This document shows, piece by piece, positions 52,415 through 60,920 of a stretch of DNA of 64,000 nucleotides (the stretch's first letter is position 1; each line of letters begins with the position of its first letter). The notes below the pieces were generated by a model. It searched no databases. It saw nothing but the letters and a program-made list of their open reading frames with translations, and was not told where the DNA came from. Source of the stretch: DATARH01 sp035550515 (lineage in GTDB: Bacteria > Pseudomonadota > Alphaproteobacteria > ATCC43930 > CGMCC-115725). The position numbers and the translations under genes are program-made. The DNA lies in NCBI GenBank assembly GCA_035550515.1, contig DASZOZ010000103.1:1-64000 (forward strand). The letters are read 5' to 3'.

Positions 52415-53473
52415 TTATCCGGCGGTTCCGATAAGGCGGCGGACCAGCGGCGCGACCAGCGGCTGGCACAGCGAGACGACGATCACCCCGCCAAACACGC
52501 CGATCAAGCGGTTGAGCGCGGGGGTGATGTCGGCCGACGGTCCCAGGCCCTGCACCATCGAGACGACGACGGCGATCGCCGCCTGCAACCCGACATAGGC
52601 CGCATCTCCCTGGCCGTGGTTGATATGCGCGGCGAGGAACAGGCCGGTGAACAGCAGCGGCAGCCACAAGAGGAACGTGCCGCCGGCAAGATGCATCGCG
52701 ACGAGCCCCCACAGCCCGCCCAGCAGGCAGCCGACCGCCCGGGTAAACCCCCGCCAGCCCGGCTCCTGGCGCATCGCCACCAGGATGACGAACGCGGTGA
52801 TCGGCGTCTGCCCGAGACCCGGCAGGTCGAGCGTCTCCCACACCAGCGGGATCAGCGCGATGGCGATGCCGCCGGTGATGGCGATGGCGGCGAGGTCGCG
52901 GTCCATCGGCCGCGCGAAGACGCCCGGTCTCGGCGGTGCCGCAGCCAGCGTGTGCGGCGCGGCGAGGGTGTAATCGACCGCGCAGGCGACCGCGACCCCG
53001 AGATAGATTTCGAGCGCGCGATAGACCGCGAGATCGAGCGCCTTTCCCGGCGCCGCGAGGGTCCCGAACAGCACCAGCACCACGGTGATCCCGCCGAGCA
53101 GGAAGGCATAGCCGTGATCGGCGCGCTCCTGCGCGTAGATCGCAAACCCGGTGCAGCCGGCGGCAATCGCCAGGAAGACGAGATGGTCGGCGATCGTCGC
53201 GGCGGCGAGATAGCCGATCGCGGCGCCGATCGTCGTGCCGATGACGCGGTCGAGACTGCGCGCCAACGTCGCGCCGCGGTCGCTCTGCACGAGGACGACG
53301 CCGGTGATCCCGGCCCACCACGGATTGTCGAGATGCAGCGCAAAGGCGGCGAGCACCGCCAGGGTCGCCGCCAGCGCGGTGCGCAGCGCCGCGTTGGCGC
53401 GCGCTCCGGCGAGGTCGAGCGCCCGGATGTCGCCGGCGAGATCGTCGCCGAGGCGGGTGAGGAAATCCGCCAT
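52415..53473 (-). CDS. FUSC-family inner-membrane exporter subunit
   Basis: 352 residues with about ten hydrophobic segments (ALRTALAATLAVLAAFALHL, HGYAFLLGGITVVLVLFGTL). It has the FUSC-type arrangement of two membrane bundles, close to aromatic acid exporters such as AaeB but about half the length. The start ATG overlaps the stop of the HlyD gene by one base (TGATG), so the two are made together. It should export a hydrophobic organic acid. Confidence 0.88.
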   Translation of the reverse strand: MADFLTRLGDDLAGDIRALDLAGARANAALRTALAATLAVLAAFALHLDNPWWAGITGVVLVQSDRGATLARSLDRVIGTTIGAAIGYLAAATIADHLVFLAIAAGCTGFAIYAQERADHGYAFLLGGITVVLVLFGTLAAPGKALDLAVYRALEIYLGVAVACAVDYTLAAPHTLAAAPPRPGVFARPMDRDLAAIAITGGIAIALIPLVWETLDLPGLGQTPITAFVILVAMRQEPGWRGFTRAVGCLLGGLWGLVAMHLAGGTFLLWLPLLFTGLFLAAHINHGQGDAAYVGLQAAIAVVVSMVQGLGPSADITPALNRLIGVFGGVIVVSLCQPLVAPLVRRLIGTAG

Positions 53474-54510
53474 CAGCGCCAGAAGAAGACGCGCGCGTCG
53501 GCGCCGGAAAACAAGCCTTCGCTCGGCGCCGGCGGATCGAGCAGGATCGTCACCGGCAGCCGCCGGCGCAGCCGGATCCAGTCGGTGGTCGGCGCCACAT
53601 AGGGCAAGAGCTGGTCGGGCGCCTGCTCGCGGGCGATGCCGCGGCCGACCCCCTGGACCCGGCCGGCGTGGAAATGCCACGGATCGCTGTCCAGCCACAC
53701 CCAGACCCGCTGACGCGGCGTCACCGCGGCGGCGATGTCCTCCTTGAAGTTGGCGATGACCCGCCATTGCGAGCTGTCGACGATGCCGATCAGCGGCTCG
53801 CCCGCCTTCGCATAGGCGCCGGGACGCAGGGTCAGGTTGTTGATGTAGCCGGCGACCGGCGCGGTCAGCCGGGTGCGCGACAGATTATACTGCGCCACCG
53901 CCAACTCGGCGCGCGCGACCGCGACCTGCGCCGTGGCCTCGGCGACCTGGCGCGCGTCGATCTGCGCCTGGTTCCGCTGGTCGGCGACGCGGTCTTGCGC
54001 CGCGCGGAGCTGGTCGGCGGCCTTGTCGAGCTGCTCCTGCGACGCGTATTGCTGGCCGGTCAGTGTTTGGGCGCGGTCGTATTGCTGCTGCGCCAGGCGC
54101 AGCGCCGCCTGCGCTGCGTCGAGATTGGCGGCGTCGCCCGCCTGCACCTGCGATTTGACCGCGACCGCCGCCTCGAGGCCGGCAACCTGCTGCTGCTTCA
54201 AGTCGACCGCGAGCTGGAACGGCGCCGGATCGATCGCCGCGACCGGATCGCCGGCCGCGACCTTCTGGTTGTCGACGACCGCCACCCGCTCGACGATGCC
54301 GGACACCTCCGGGGCGATCGCCACGAGGTCGGAGCGGATATAGGCGTCCGCCGTATAGGCGACGACGCGGTCGGCGCCGAAATACAGCGCAAGGCCGACG
54401 GCGACGACACCGGCCGCGATCCATACCCGCCGGTAGCGCCGCCAGATCGACGGGCCGCGCGGCGGTGCCGGAGCCCGGGCGCGGGCAGGTTTGGTTGCGG
54501 TGACGGCCAT
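53473..54510 (-). CDS. HlyD-family membrane fusion protein
   Basis: 345 residues from the ATG at 54510. N-terminal cytoplasmic stretch and one membrane segment (VWIAAGVVAVGLALYFG), a biotinyl-lipoyl barrel (VSGIVERVAVVDNQKVAAGD) and long coiled hairpin rich in Gln/Ala. Then the beta-barrel LRPGAYAKAGEPLIGIVDSSQWRVIANFKE. It is the periplasmic adaptor of a tripartite or two-part pump. Another ATG 8 codons upstream is possible. Divergent from the monooxygenase operon. Confidence 0.92.
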   Translation of the reverse strand: MAVTATKPARARAPAPPRGPSIWRRYRRVWIAAGVVAVGLALYFGADRVVAYTADAYIRSDLVAIAPEVSGIVERVAVVDNQKVAAGDPVAAIDPAPFQLAVDLKQQQVAGLEAAVAVKSQVQAGDAANLDAAQAALRLAQQQYDRAQTLTGQQYASQEQLDKAADQLRAAQDRVADQRNQAQIDARQVAEATAQVAVARAELAVAQYNLSRTRLTAPVAGYINNLTLRPGAYAKAGEPLIGIVDSSQWRVIANFKEDIAAAVTPRQRVWVWLDSDPWHFHAGRVQGVGRGIAREQAPDQLLPYVAPTTDWIRLRRRLPVTILLDPPAPSEGLFSGADARVFFWR

Positions 54511-54598
54511 GGCTTTCGCCCGGGAATCTCGCATGGCGGGCCGGTTGCGTCACGCGCGAGATTGACAGCCGCGGCCGGCGTCATTTGACTGGCGCGCC

Positions 54599-55813
54599 AT
54601 GAATGCGGCGGCGCGCAAGATCGCGGTGATCGGCGGCGGGATCGGCGGGCTTGCCGCCGCGCTGGGGCTGCACCGCGCCGGCTTTCGCGTCGACGTCTAC
54701 GAGCAGGCGCCGCAGCTCACCGAGGTCGGCGGCGGTATCAATATGGGGCCCAACGCCGCCCGCATCCTCTATCGCCTGGGACTCGGCGAATCGCTGGACC
54801 GCGCCGCGGTGCGGCCGGTCTCGGTGCATGTCCGGCGCTGGGATGACGGGCGCACGCTGCAAAAGGCGCCGATCAACCCGCTCTGCGTCGAACTCTACGG
54901 CGCGCCGCACCTCACCGTGCACCGCGCCGACCTGCAGGCGATCCTCGCCGCCGGGCTGCCGCAGCCGCGCATCCATCTCGGCCATCGCCTGACCGGCGTG
55001 GTCGATCACGGCGACGCGGTCGAGGCGCAATTCGCCAACGGCGCGCGCATCGAGGCCGACATCCTGGTCGGCGCCGACGGCATCCACTCGACCGTGCGCG
55101 AACGCCTGTTCGGCGTCGAAGAACCGCAATTCGCCGGCTGCGTCGCCTATCGCGGGCTGGTGCCGGCCGAACGCATCGCCGGGCTGGGGCTCGAACGCGG
55201 CAGTCAGTCCTGGCTCGGGCCGGGCGCCCATCTCGTGCATTACTTCGTCTCCGGCGGACGGCTGCTCAACTTTGTCGGCTGGACCGAGCACGACACCTGG
55301 AACCGCGAGGACTGGACCGACCGGGCGACGATCGAGCGCGCGCTTGGGGCGTTCGAAGGCTGGCACCGGCAAATCCGCACGATCATCGCCGCCGCCGACA
55401 CCTGCTTTATCTGGGCGCTGTTCGACCGCGACCCGCTGCCGCGCTGGTCGGTGGGCCGGGTGACGCTGTTGGGCGATGCCTGCCACCCGATGTATCCGTT
55501 CATGGCGCAGGGCGCGGCGCAGGCGATCGAGGACGGCGCGACGCTCGCTGCCCTGCTCGCCGCCGGCGGCGAGCCGGCGGCGCTGCTGCGGCGCTACGAG
55601 GCGCTGCGCCTGCCGCGCGTCACGCGGCTGCAGCAGATGTCCCGCGCCAACAAGCTGCGGTATCACCTGCCCGACGGCCCGGAACAGCAGCAGCGCGACG
55701 CGGCGATGGCGGCGACCCGCGAACGGTCGCCGGAGACGATGCAGTGGCTGTTCGGTTTCGACGCCGGCGCGGTTGGCGCCGGACAGCCGCGCAATGAACT
55801 GAGGGGCCCATGA
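54599..55813 (+). CDS. FAD-dependent aromatic monooxygenase (salicylate/6-hydroxynicotinate type)
   Basis: 404 residues, class A flavin monooxygenase. N-terminal FAD dinucleotide motif VIGGGIGGLAAALGLHRAG, the second motif in ADILVGADGIHSTVR (the DG motif) and the third GDACHPMYPFMAQGAAQAIEDG. Salicylate hydroxylase and 6-hydroxynicotinate 3-monooxygenase are close relatives. Its end overlaps the Mo-hydroxylase small subunit start by four bases (ATGA). This makes it the first gene of a three-gene operon. Confidence 0.94.
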   Translation: MNAAARKIAVIGGGIGGLAAALGLHRAGFRVDVYEQAPQLTEVGGGINMGPNAARILYRLGLGESLDRAAVRPVSVHVRRWDDGRTLQKAPINPLCVELYGAPHLTVHRADLQAILAAGLPQPRIHLGHRLTGVVDHGDAVEAQFANGARIEADILVGADGIHSTVRERLFGVEEPQFAGCVAYRGLVPAERIAGLGLERGSQSWLGPGAHLVHYFVSGGRLLNFVGWTEHDTWNREDWTDRATIERALGAFEGWHRQIRTIIAAADTCFIWALFDRDPLPRWSVGRVTLLGDACHPMYPFMAQGAAQAIEDGATLAALLAAGGEPAALLRRYEALRLPRVTRLQQMSRANKLRYHLPDGPEQQQRDAAMAATRERSPETMQWLFGFDAGAVGAGQPRNELRGP

Positions 55814-56295
55814 CAGCTTTCACCGTAAACGGCCGCGCCGTCGAGGTGGCCGCCGATGCCGACACGCCGCTGCTCGACGTGCTGCGCAACCATCTCGGGC
55901 TTAAAGGCACCAAATTTGGCTGCGGTCTCGAACAATGCGGCTGCTGCATGGTGCTGATCGACGGCGCGACGGCGAAATCCTGCGGCAAGGCGCTGTCGAT
56001 GGTCGCCGGCAAAGCGGTGCTGACGATCGAAGGGCTCGGCACGCCCGACGCGCCCCACCCGCTGCAAACGGCGTTTCTCGACGAGCAGGCGGGGCAATGC
56101 GGCTATTGCCTCCCGGGCATCCTGATTTCGGCGAAGGCGCTGCTCGACCGCAACCCCGCGCCGACACGGCGCGAGATCGCCGCGGCGCTCGACGACAATA
56201 TCTGCCGCTGCGGCAGCCATATCCGCATCCTGAAGGCGGTCGAACGCGCCGCCGCGGCCGTGCGCGCGGGTGCCGCCTCCGGAGCCGGGCAATGA
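55810..56295 (+). CDS. Mo hydroxylase small subunit, [2Fe-2S] protein
   Basis: 161 residues. The plant-type cluster is formed by C38, C43, C46 and C58 (FGCGLEQCGCCMVLIDG); the second, helical cluster has CGYCLPG and CRCGSH. This is the standard small subunit of the nicotinate/isoquinoline hydroxylase type. It passes electrons from the molybdenum centre onward. Overlaps both neighbours by four bases. Confidence 0.95.
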   Translation: MTAFTVNGRAVEVAADADTPLLDVLRNHLGLKGTKFGCGLEQCGCCMVLIDGATAKSCGKALSMVAGKAVLTIEGLGTPDAPHPLQTAFLDEQAGQCGYCLPGILISAKALLDRNPAPTRREIAAALDDNICRCGSHIRILKAVERAAAAVRAGAASGAGQ

Positions 56296-58412
56296 ACGAC
56301 GTGATGATCCCGCCGCTGCTGCAAACCAACCCGCGGCTCGACCAGTGGGTCAAGTTCACCGCGCCCGGCCGGGTCACCGTCTCGACCGGCCGGGTCGAGA
56401 TCGGCCAGGGCGTGCTCACCGCAATGCTGCAGATCGCCGCCGACGAGCTGGATGTGGCGCCGGCGCGCATCGATTTGCAGACCGGCGACACCGATCTCAC
56501 GCCGAACGAGGGCTATACCGCCGGCAGCCAGTCGATGCAGTACGGCGGCGCGGCGCTGCGCCTCGCCTGTGCCGAGGTGCGCGGCTTGCTGCTTCGGGCG
56601 GCCGCGGTGCGGCTCGGCCTGCCGGCGAGCCGGCTGTCGGTCCGTGACGGTGCGGTTCTGTGCGGCGGCGCACCGACCGGACAGGATTATTGGTCGCTCG
56701 CCGCGGCGGTCGACCTGTCGCGTTCGGCGACGGCCGGCGCCAGACCCAAATCGGATGGGCACAGCGCGATCGGACAGAATGCACCGCGCGTCGACCTCGC
56801 CGGCAAGGTGTTCGGCGCGCCGGCTTTCATCCACGACATGGCGATGGACGGCATGGTGCATGCCCGCGTCGTGCGGCAGCCGCGCCGCACCGCGACGGTC
56901 GCGGCGATCGACGAGGCGGCGATCCGCCGCGCCGGCAAGGGGCAGGTCGAGATTCTGCGCGACGGCAATTTCGTCGCGGTCCTCGGGGCGGACGAGAGCC
57001 TCGTCGACGCCGCGGCGGCGGTCGCGCCGGGTCACGTGTCGTGGGACGGGCTCGACCCGATCAATCCCGGCCAGGAAGAGGCGCGCTGGCTGCTGCAGCA
57101 GCCGTCGATCGACCGCAATCTCGGCCCCGAGCCGGTCGACCCGCCGCCGGGCCAGGCGCGGTACGAGGCCAGCTTTACGCGCATGCATATCGCCCACGCC
57201 TCGGTCGGGCCGTCGAGCGCATTGGCCTGCTACCAGGACGGCCACCTGACGGTGTGGTCGCATACCCAGGGCGTCTATCCGTTGAAGGCGGCGCTGGCCC
57301 GCATGCTGAAGCTCGATCCGGCGCATATCTCGGTCAAGCACGCGCAGGGTCCCGGCTGCTACGGCCATAACGGCGCGGATGACGCGGCCGCCGACGCGGC
57401 GGTCATCGCGATGCGGCGGCCGGGCGTGCCGGTTCGCGTGCGCTGGCGGCGCGAGGAGGAATTCGGCTTCGAGCCGGTCAGCCCGGCGATGCTGACCACC
57501 GTGCGCGCACTCCTCGACGGGCAAGGCCGGCCGGTCGACTGGACCACGGAAATCTGGAGCGGCCGGCATTCGAGCCGGCCGGGCGGCGGCGGCAATCTGC
57601 TGGCCGCCGAAGCGCTGCCCGATCCGCCGCCGGCGCCGCCACCCGTCGACCCGCCGGAATCCAACGGCGGCGGCGGCACGCGCAACGGCGAGCCGCTCTA
57701 CGCCTTTGCGGCAAAGCGCATCGTGCATCACCTTGTCGCCGAGACGCCGGTGCGCACCTCGTCGCTGCGCGGTCTCGGCGCGACGATCAATGTCTTCGCG
57801 ATCGAGTCGGCGATGGACGAGCTCGCCGAGCGCGCCGGCATAGACCCGGTCGACTACCGGCTGTCGGTGCTCGACGATCCGCGCGCCAAGGCCGTCGTCA
57901 CGCATGTCGCGCAGATGGCGGAGTGGCGGCCGGGATTGCCGGTCGGCACCGGCAAGGGCCGCGGGTTCGGCTTTGCGATGTACAAGAACCGCGCCGCCTA
58001 TTGCGCCATCGTCACCGATGTCGAGGTCGACGAGGCGGTGCGCGTGACCCGCGTGTGGTGCGCCGCCGATGCCGGGCTGGTGATCAACCCGGACGGTGCG
58101 CTCAACCAGCTCGAAGGCGGCGTGATCCAGGGCCTGAGCTGGGCGCTCAAGGAAGGCGTGCGGCTCGACAGCGGCGGGATCAGCTCGCGCGACTGGGAAA
58201 GCTACCCGGTGCTGCGCTTCACCGAAGTGCCCGAGGTGTTCTGCGAGTTGGTCGGCGCCGGCGCCGACCTGCCGCCGCTCGGTATCGGCGAGGCAAGCGG
58301 CGGGCCGACCGTCGCGGCGATCGGCAACGCCGTCGCGCAGGCGCTCGGTGCGCGGTTGCGCGACCTGCCGCTCAACCGCGAGCGCATCATGGACGCCCTG
58401 CTGAAGGGCTGA
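56292..58412 (+). CDS. Mo hydroxylase large subunit (NicB/IorB-like molybdopterin protein)
   Basis: 706 residues of the xanthine dehydrogenase large-subunit fold: VEIGQGVLTAMLQIAADEL, the molybdopterin region GPGCYGHNGADDAAADAA, RTSSLRGLGATINVF and the catalytic glutamate in GIGEASGGP (near residue 667). Length matches NicB without its C-terminal cytochrome c domains. No FAD subunit gene follows, so the electron acceptor is probably a separate cytochrome. A Pro/Gly-rich insertion lies near 57580-57680. Attacks an N-heteroaromatic or aldehyde; substrate unknown. Confidence 0.93.
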   Translation: MNDVMIPPLLQTNPRLDQWVKFTAPGRVTVSTGRVEIGQGVLTAMLQIAADELDVAPARIDLQTGDTDLTPNEGYTAGSQSMQYGGAALRLACAEVRGLLLRAAAVRLGLPASRLSVRDGAVLCGGAPTGQDYWSLAAAVDLSRSATAGARPKSDGHSAIGQNAPRVDLAGKVFGAPAFIHDMAMDGMVHARVVRQPRRTATVAAIDEAAIRRAGKGQVEILRDGNFVAVLGADESLVDAAAAVAPGHVSWDGLDPINPGQEEARWLLQQPSIDRNLGPEPVDPPPGQARYEASFTRMHIAHASVGPSSALACYQDGHLTVWSHTQGVYPLKAALARMLKLDPAHISVKHAQGPGCYGHNGADDAAADAAVIAMRRPGVPVRVRWRREEEFGFEPVSPAMLTTVRALLDGQGRPVDWTTEIWSGRHSSRPGGGGNLLAAEALPDPPPAPPPVDPPESNGGGGTRNGEPLYAFAAKRIVHHLVAETPVRTSSLRGLGATINVFAIESAMDELAERAGIDPVDYRLSVLDDPRAKAVVTHVAQMAEWRPGLPVGTGKGRGFGFAMYKNRAAYCAIVTDVEVDEAVRVTRVWCAADAGLVINPDGALNQLEGGVIQGLSWALKEGVRLDSGGISSRDWESYPVLRFTEVPEVFCELVGAGADLPPLGIGEASGGPTVAAIGNAVAQALGARLRDLPLNRERIMDALLKG

Positions 58413-58460
58413 TCGCCGGCATACCGGGCAGCGCCTCCTCCGAGGCTCGCGGGGGTCGGG

Positions 58461-59303
58461 TCAGACCACCGCTTCCGCCCCCACCGGCAGGCGCCACATC
58501 ACGCGGCGCTGGCCGTGGTAGTCGTTGATCGCGAAGTGCTGGCAGCAGCGGTTGTCCCAGATCGTCACCGTACCCTTTTCCCAGCGGATGCGGGCGGTGA
58601 ATTCGGGCCGAGTGCAATGCGCCTGGAGGAACTCGATCAGCGGCCGGCTTTCGTCTTCGGTCATCCCCTTGAAGCGCGCCGTATGGCGGGTCGAGACGTA
58701 CAGCGCCTTGCGGCCGGTTTCGGGATGGGTGCGCACCACCGGGTGCTCGGCCTCGATCTGCTCGGCCGTCTCGGTGTTTTTCATCTTCATGTATTTGTTT
58801 TCCTCGCGGCCGCCGCGGCCGCCGTTCATCCGGGCGGTGTAGATGCCGGTGAGGCCGTCGAGCATGCGCCGCATCCCCGGCGACAGCGCTTCGTAGGCGA
58901 GGTATTGGTTGGCCACCATCGTGTCGCCGCCATAGGCCGGCGCCTCGCGGCAGTACAGCATCGTGCCGATCGGCGGCGTCTCGATATAGGTCGTGTCGGA
59001 ATGCCAGGCGCCGCCGACATTCACCTTCTGGTCGGGCTCCTTGCGCAGTTCGAAGATCTGCGGGAAATCCGGCAGGCCCTCGACAAACGGATAATAGGCG
59101 GGCTCGGCGAAATAACGAGCATAGCGCAGCAAGTCCGCCCCGCCGAGTTCCTGGCCGCGGATATAGATCGCGCAATGGGCGAGAAAGGCGTCATGGATTT
59201 CCGAGCGCTGCCGGTTGCTCAGCGGCCCGCTCAGGTCGACGCCGGCAATCTCGGCGCCGAGCGCGCCGGCCAGCGGTTTTACCGTGATCGTGTCGTAACC
59301 CAT
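58461..59303 (-). CDS. TauD/TfdA-family 2-oxoglutarate dioxygenase 2
   Basis: 280 residues; iron ligands H101 and D103 (GGAWHSDTTY) and H256 (NRCCQHFAINDY), arginines for 2-oxoglutarate near the end. It converges on the Mo hydroxylase gene. Paralogous to 38062-38883 but with an insertion NGGRGGREENKYMKMKNTET in the lid region, so it likely takes a different substrate. The start ATG is at 59303. Confidence 0.92.
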   Translation of the reverse strand: MGYDTITVKPLAGALGAEIAGVDLSGPLSNRQRSEIHDAFLAHCAIYIRGQELGGADLLRYARYFAEPAYYPFVEGLPDFPQIFELRKEPDQKVNVGGAWHSDTTYIETPPIGTMLYCREAPAYGGDTMVANQYLAYEALSPGMRRMLDGLTGIYTARMNGGRGGREENKYMKMKNTETAEQIEAEHPVVRTHPETGRKALYVSTRHTARFKGMTEDESRPLIEFLQAHCTRPEFTARIRWEKGTVTIWDNRCCQHFAINDYHGQRRVMWRLPVGAEAVV

Positions 59304-59358
59304 CGCCGCGCTCCTGCCATCGTCTCGTCCCGTCATGGTAAGCCGGCGCGCCGCCGGG

Positions 59359-59682
59359 TCAATCATCGGTGCGGCCGGCGATGCGGTTGCATTTCGGGTC
59401 GGTGCCGTGCTCGCTGTAGCCGACCACGCTGGGTCCGCGCACAAAATAGATGCGCTCGCAGACCGCAAAGCCTGGCTCGGCCCCGCCGGTATACATCCAC
59501 GCGACGGACTGCGCGGGCGGCGGCAAATGCACCTTGCGGTCCGGCTGCCCCAGCTTGTCGGCAAGATCGGAGGCCGGCCGCTCGATCCATTGCGGACCGT
59601 GAGCGTCGGGCTCGCCGCGCCAGGCATTGCAACCGGCCAGCCCGAGCAGCAGCGCCGCCGCCAACCATCGTGAATGCGGCAT
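59359..59682 (-). CDS. Small lipoprotein, function unknown
   Basis: 107 residues with a lipobox LLGLAGC at the N-terminus, then WIERPASDLADKLGQPDRKVHL, which resembles the start of small outer-membrane lipoproteins. Two further cysteines (VCERIYF, PKCNRI) may form a disulfide. Not otherwise recognised. Confidence 0.65.
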   Translation of the reverse strand: MPHSRWLAAALLLGLAGCNAWRGEPDAHGPQWIERPASDLADKLGQPDRKVHLPPPAQSVAWMYTGGAEPGFAVCERIYFVRGPSVVGYSEHGTDPKCNRIAGRTDD

Positions 59683-59756
59683 CGTCCCCTTTCCTTTTGC
59701 CGCACCCTAGCACAGACTCGCCGCCAAAAGAGGCGCGGCAACGTGGGGAGGCGCGT

Positions 59757-60899
59757 GTGAAACGCAGCAGCGAACGGTTTCTGACGACCCATACCGGCAG
59801 CCTGCCGCGCCCGGACGACCTCGTGCGCATGATGTTCGCGAAGGAGGAAGGCGTGCCGGTCGATCCCGCCGCGCTCGGCGCGCGCATCGCCGCGGCGGTG
59901 GCGGAAATCGTCGGCCAGCAGGTCGCGGCCGGGGTCGACATCGTCAATGACGGCGAGCTGTCGAAACCGAGCTACGCCACCTACATCAAGGACCGGCTCG
60001 CCGGGTTCGACGGCGAGAGCCGCCCGCTGAGCTATCAAGACCTCGTCGACTTCCCCGCGCTGGCGCAGCGCGTGTTCGGCGATCCCGGCCGCGCGCGGCG
60101 CAAGACCCCCGGCTGCAGCGGGCCGATCGCGGTGCGCGACGCGCAAGCGGCCGCGACCGACGCCGCCAACCTCAAATCCGCGCTCGCCGGCGCGCCGCAT
60201 GCGGAGGCGTTTATGAGCGCCGCCTCGCCGGGCCTGGTCTCGCTGTTCTTCCACAACGGCCATTACCCGAGCCGGGAAACGTATCTCGCAGCCATCGCCG
60301 AGGCGATGCGCGTCGAGTATGAAACCGTGGTCGAGGCCGGTTTCGTGCTGCAGATCGACTGCCCCGATCTGGCGATGGGCCGGCATATCCAGCACGCCGA
60401 ACTCACCACCGCCGAATTCCGCAAGGCGGCGGCGCTGCACATCGAGGCGCTGAACCACGCGCTGCGCAACATCCCGGCCGAGCGGGCCCGTATCCATCTC
60501 TGCTGGGGGAATTACGAGGGGCCGCACCATTGCGACGTGCCGCTCGCCGACATCATCGACGTGATCTTCACCGCCAAGCCCGCCGGGCTGTCGTTCGAGG
60601 CGGCCAATCCCCGTCACGCGCATGAGTGGAAGGTGTTCGAGACCGTCAAACTGCCGGAGGGCAAGGTGCTGATCCCCGGCGTCATCGAGTCGAAGACCAA
60701 TTTTATCGAGCATCCGGAGCTGATCGCCCAGCGCATCGGCCGCTTCGCGGCGCTGGTCGGGCGCGAGAACGTGATCGGCGGCAGCGACTGCGGCTACGGC
60801 ACCTGGGTCGGCCAAGCGGCGGTCGACCCGCAAGTAGTCTGGGCCAAGCTCGCCAGCCTCGCCGAAGGCGCCCGCATCGCGACGCGAGAGTTCTGGTGA
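59757..60899 (+). CDS. MetE catalytic-domain protein 2
   Basis: 380 residues of the same stand-alone MetE-barrel family as 44112-45152, but distant from it. THTGSLPRPDDLVRMMF opens it; the zinc ligands appear as H and C in IHLCWGNYEGPHHCDVPL and C in GGSDCGYGTW. It starts at the GTG at 59757 with ggggagg six to eight bases upstream. It is followed by an amidohydrolase after 21 bases. Likely an alkyl or methyl transferase or related enzyme in the local catabolic pathway. Confidence 0.88.
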   Translation: MKRSSERFLTTHTGSLPRPDDLVRMMFAKEEGVPVDPAALGARIAAAVAEIVGQQVAAGVDIVNDGELSKPSYATYIKDRLAGFDGESRPLSYQDLVDFPALAQRVFGDPGRARRKTPGCSGPIAVRDAQAAATDAANLKSALAGAPHAEAFMSAASPGLVSLFFHNGHYPSRETYLAAIAEAMRVEYETVVEAGFVLQIDCPDLAMGRHIQHAELTTAEFRKAAALHIEALNHALRNIPAERARIHLCWGNYEGPHHCDVPLADIIDVIFTAKPAGLSFEAANPRHAHEWKVFETVKLPEGKVLIPGVIESKTNFIEHPELIAQRIGRFAALVGRENVIGGSDCGYGTWVGQAAVDPQVVWAKLASLAEGARIATREFW

Positions 60900-60920
60900 G
60901 CTGACGGGCAGGAGGGGCGG

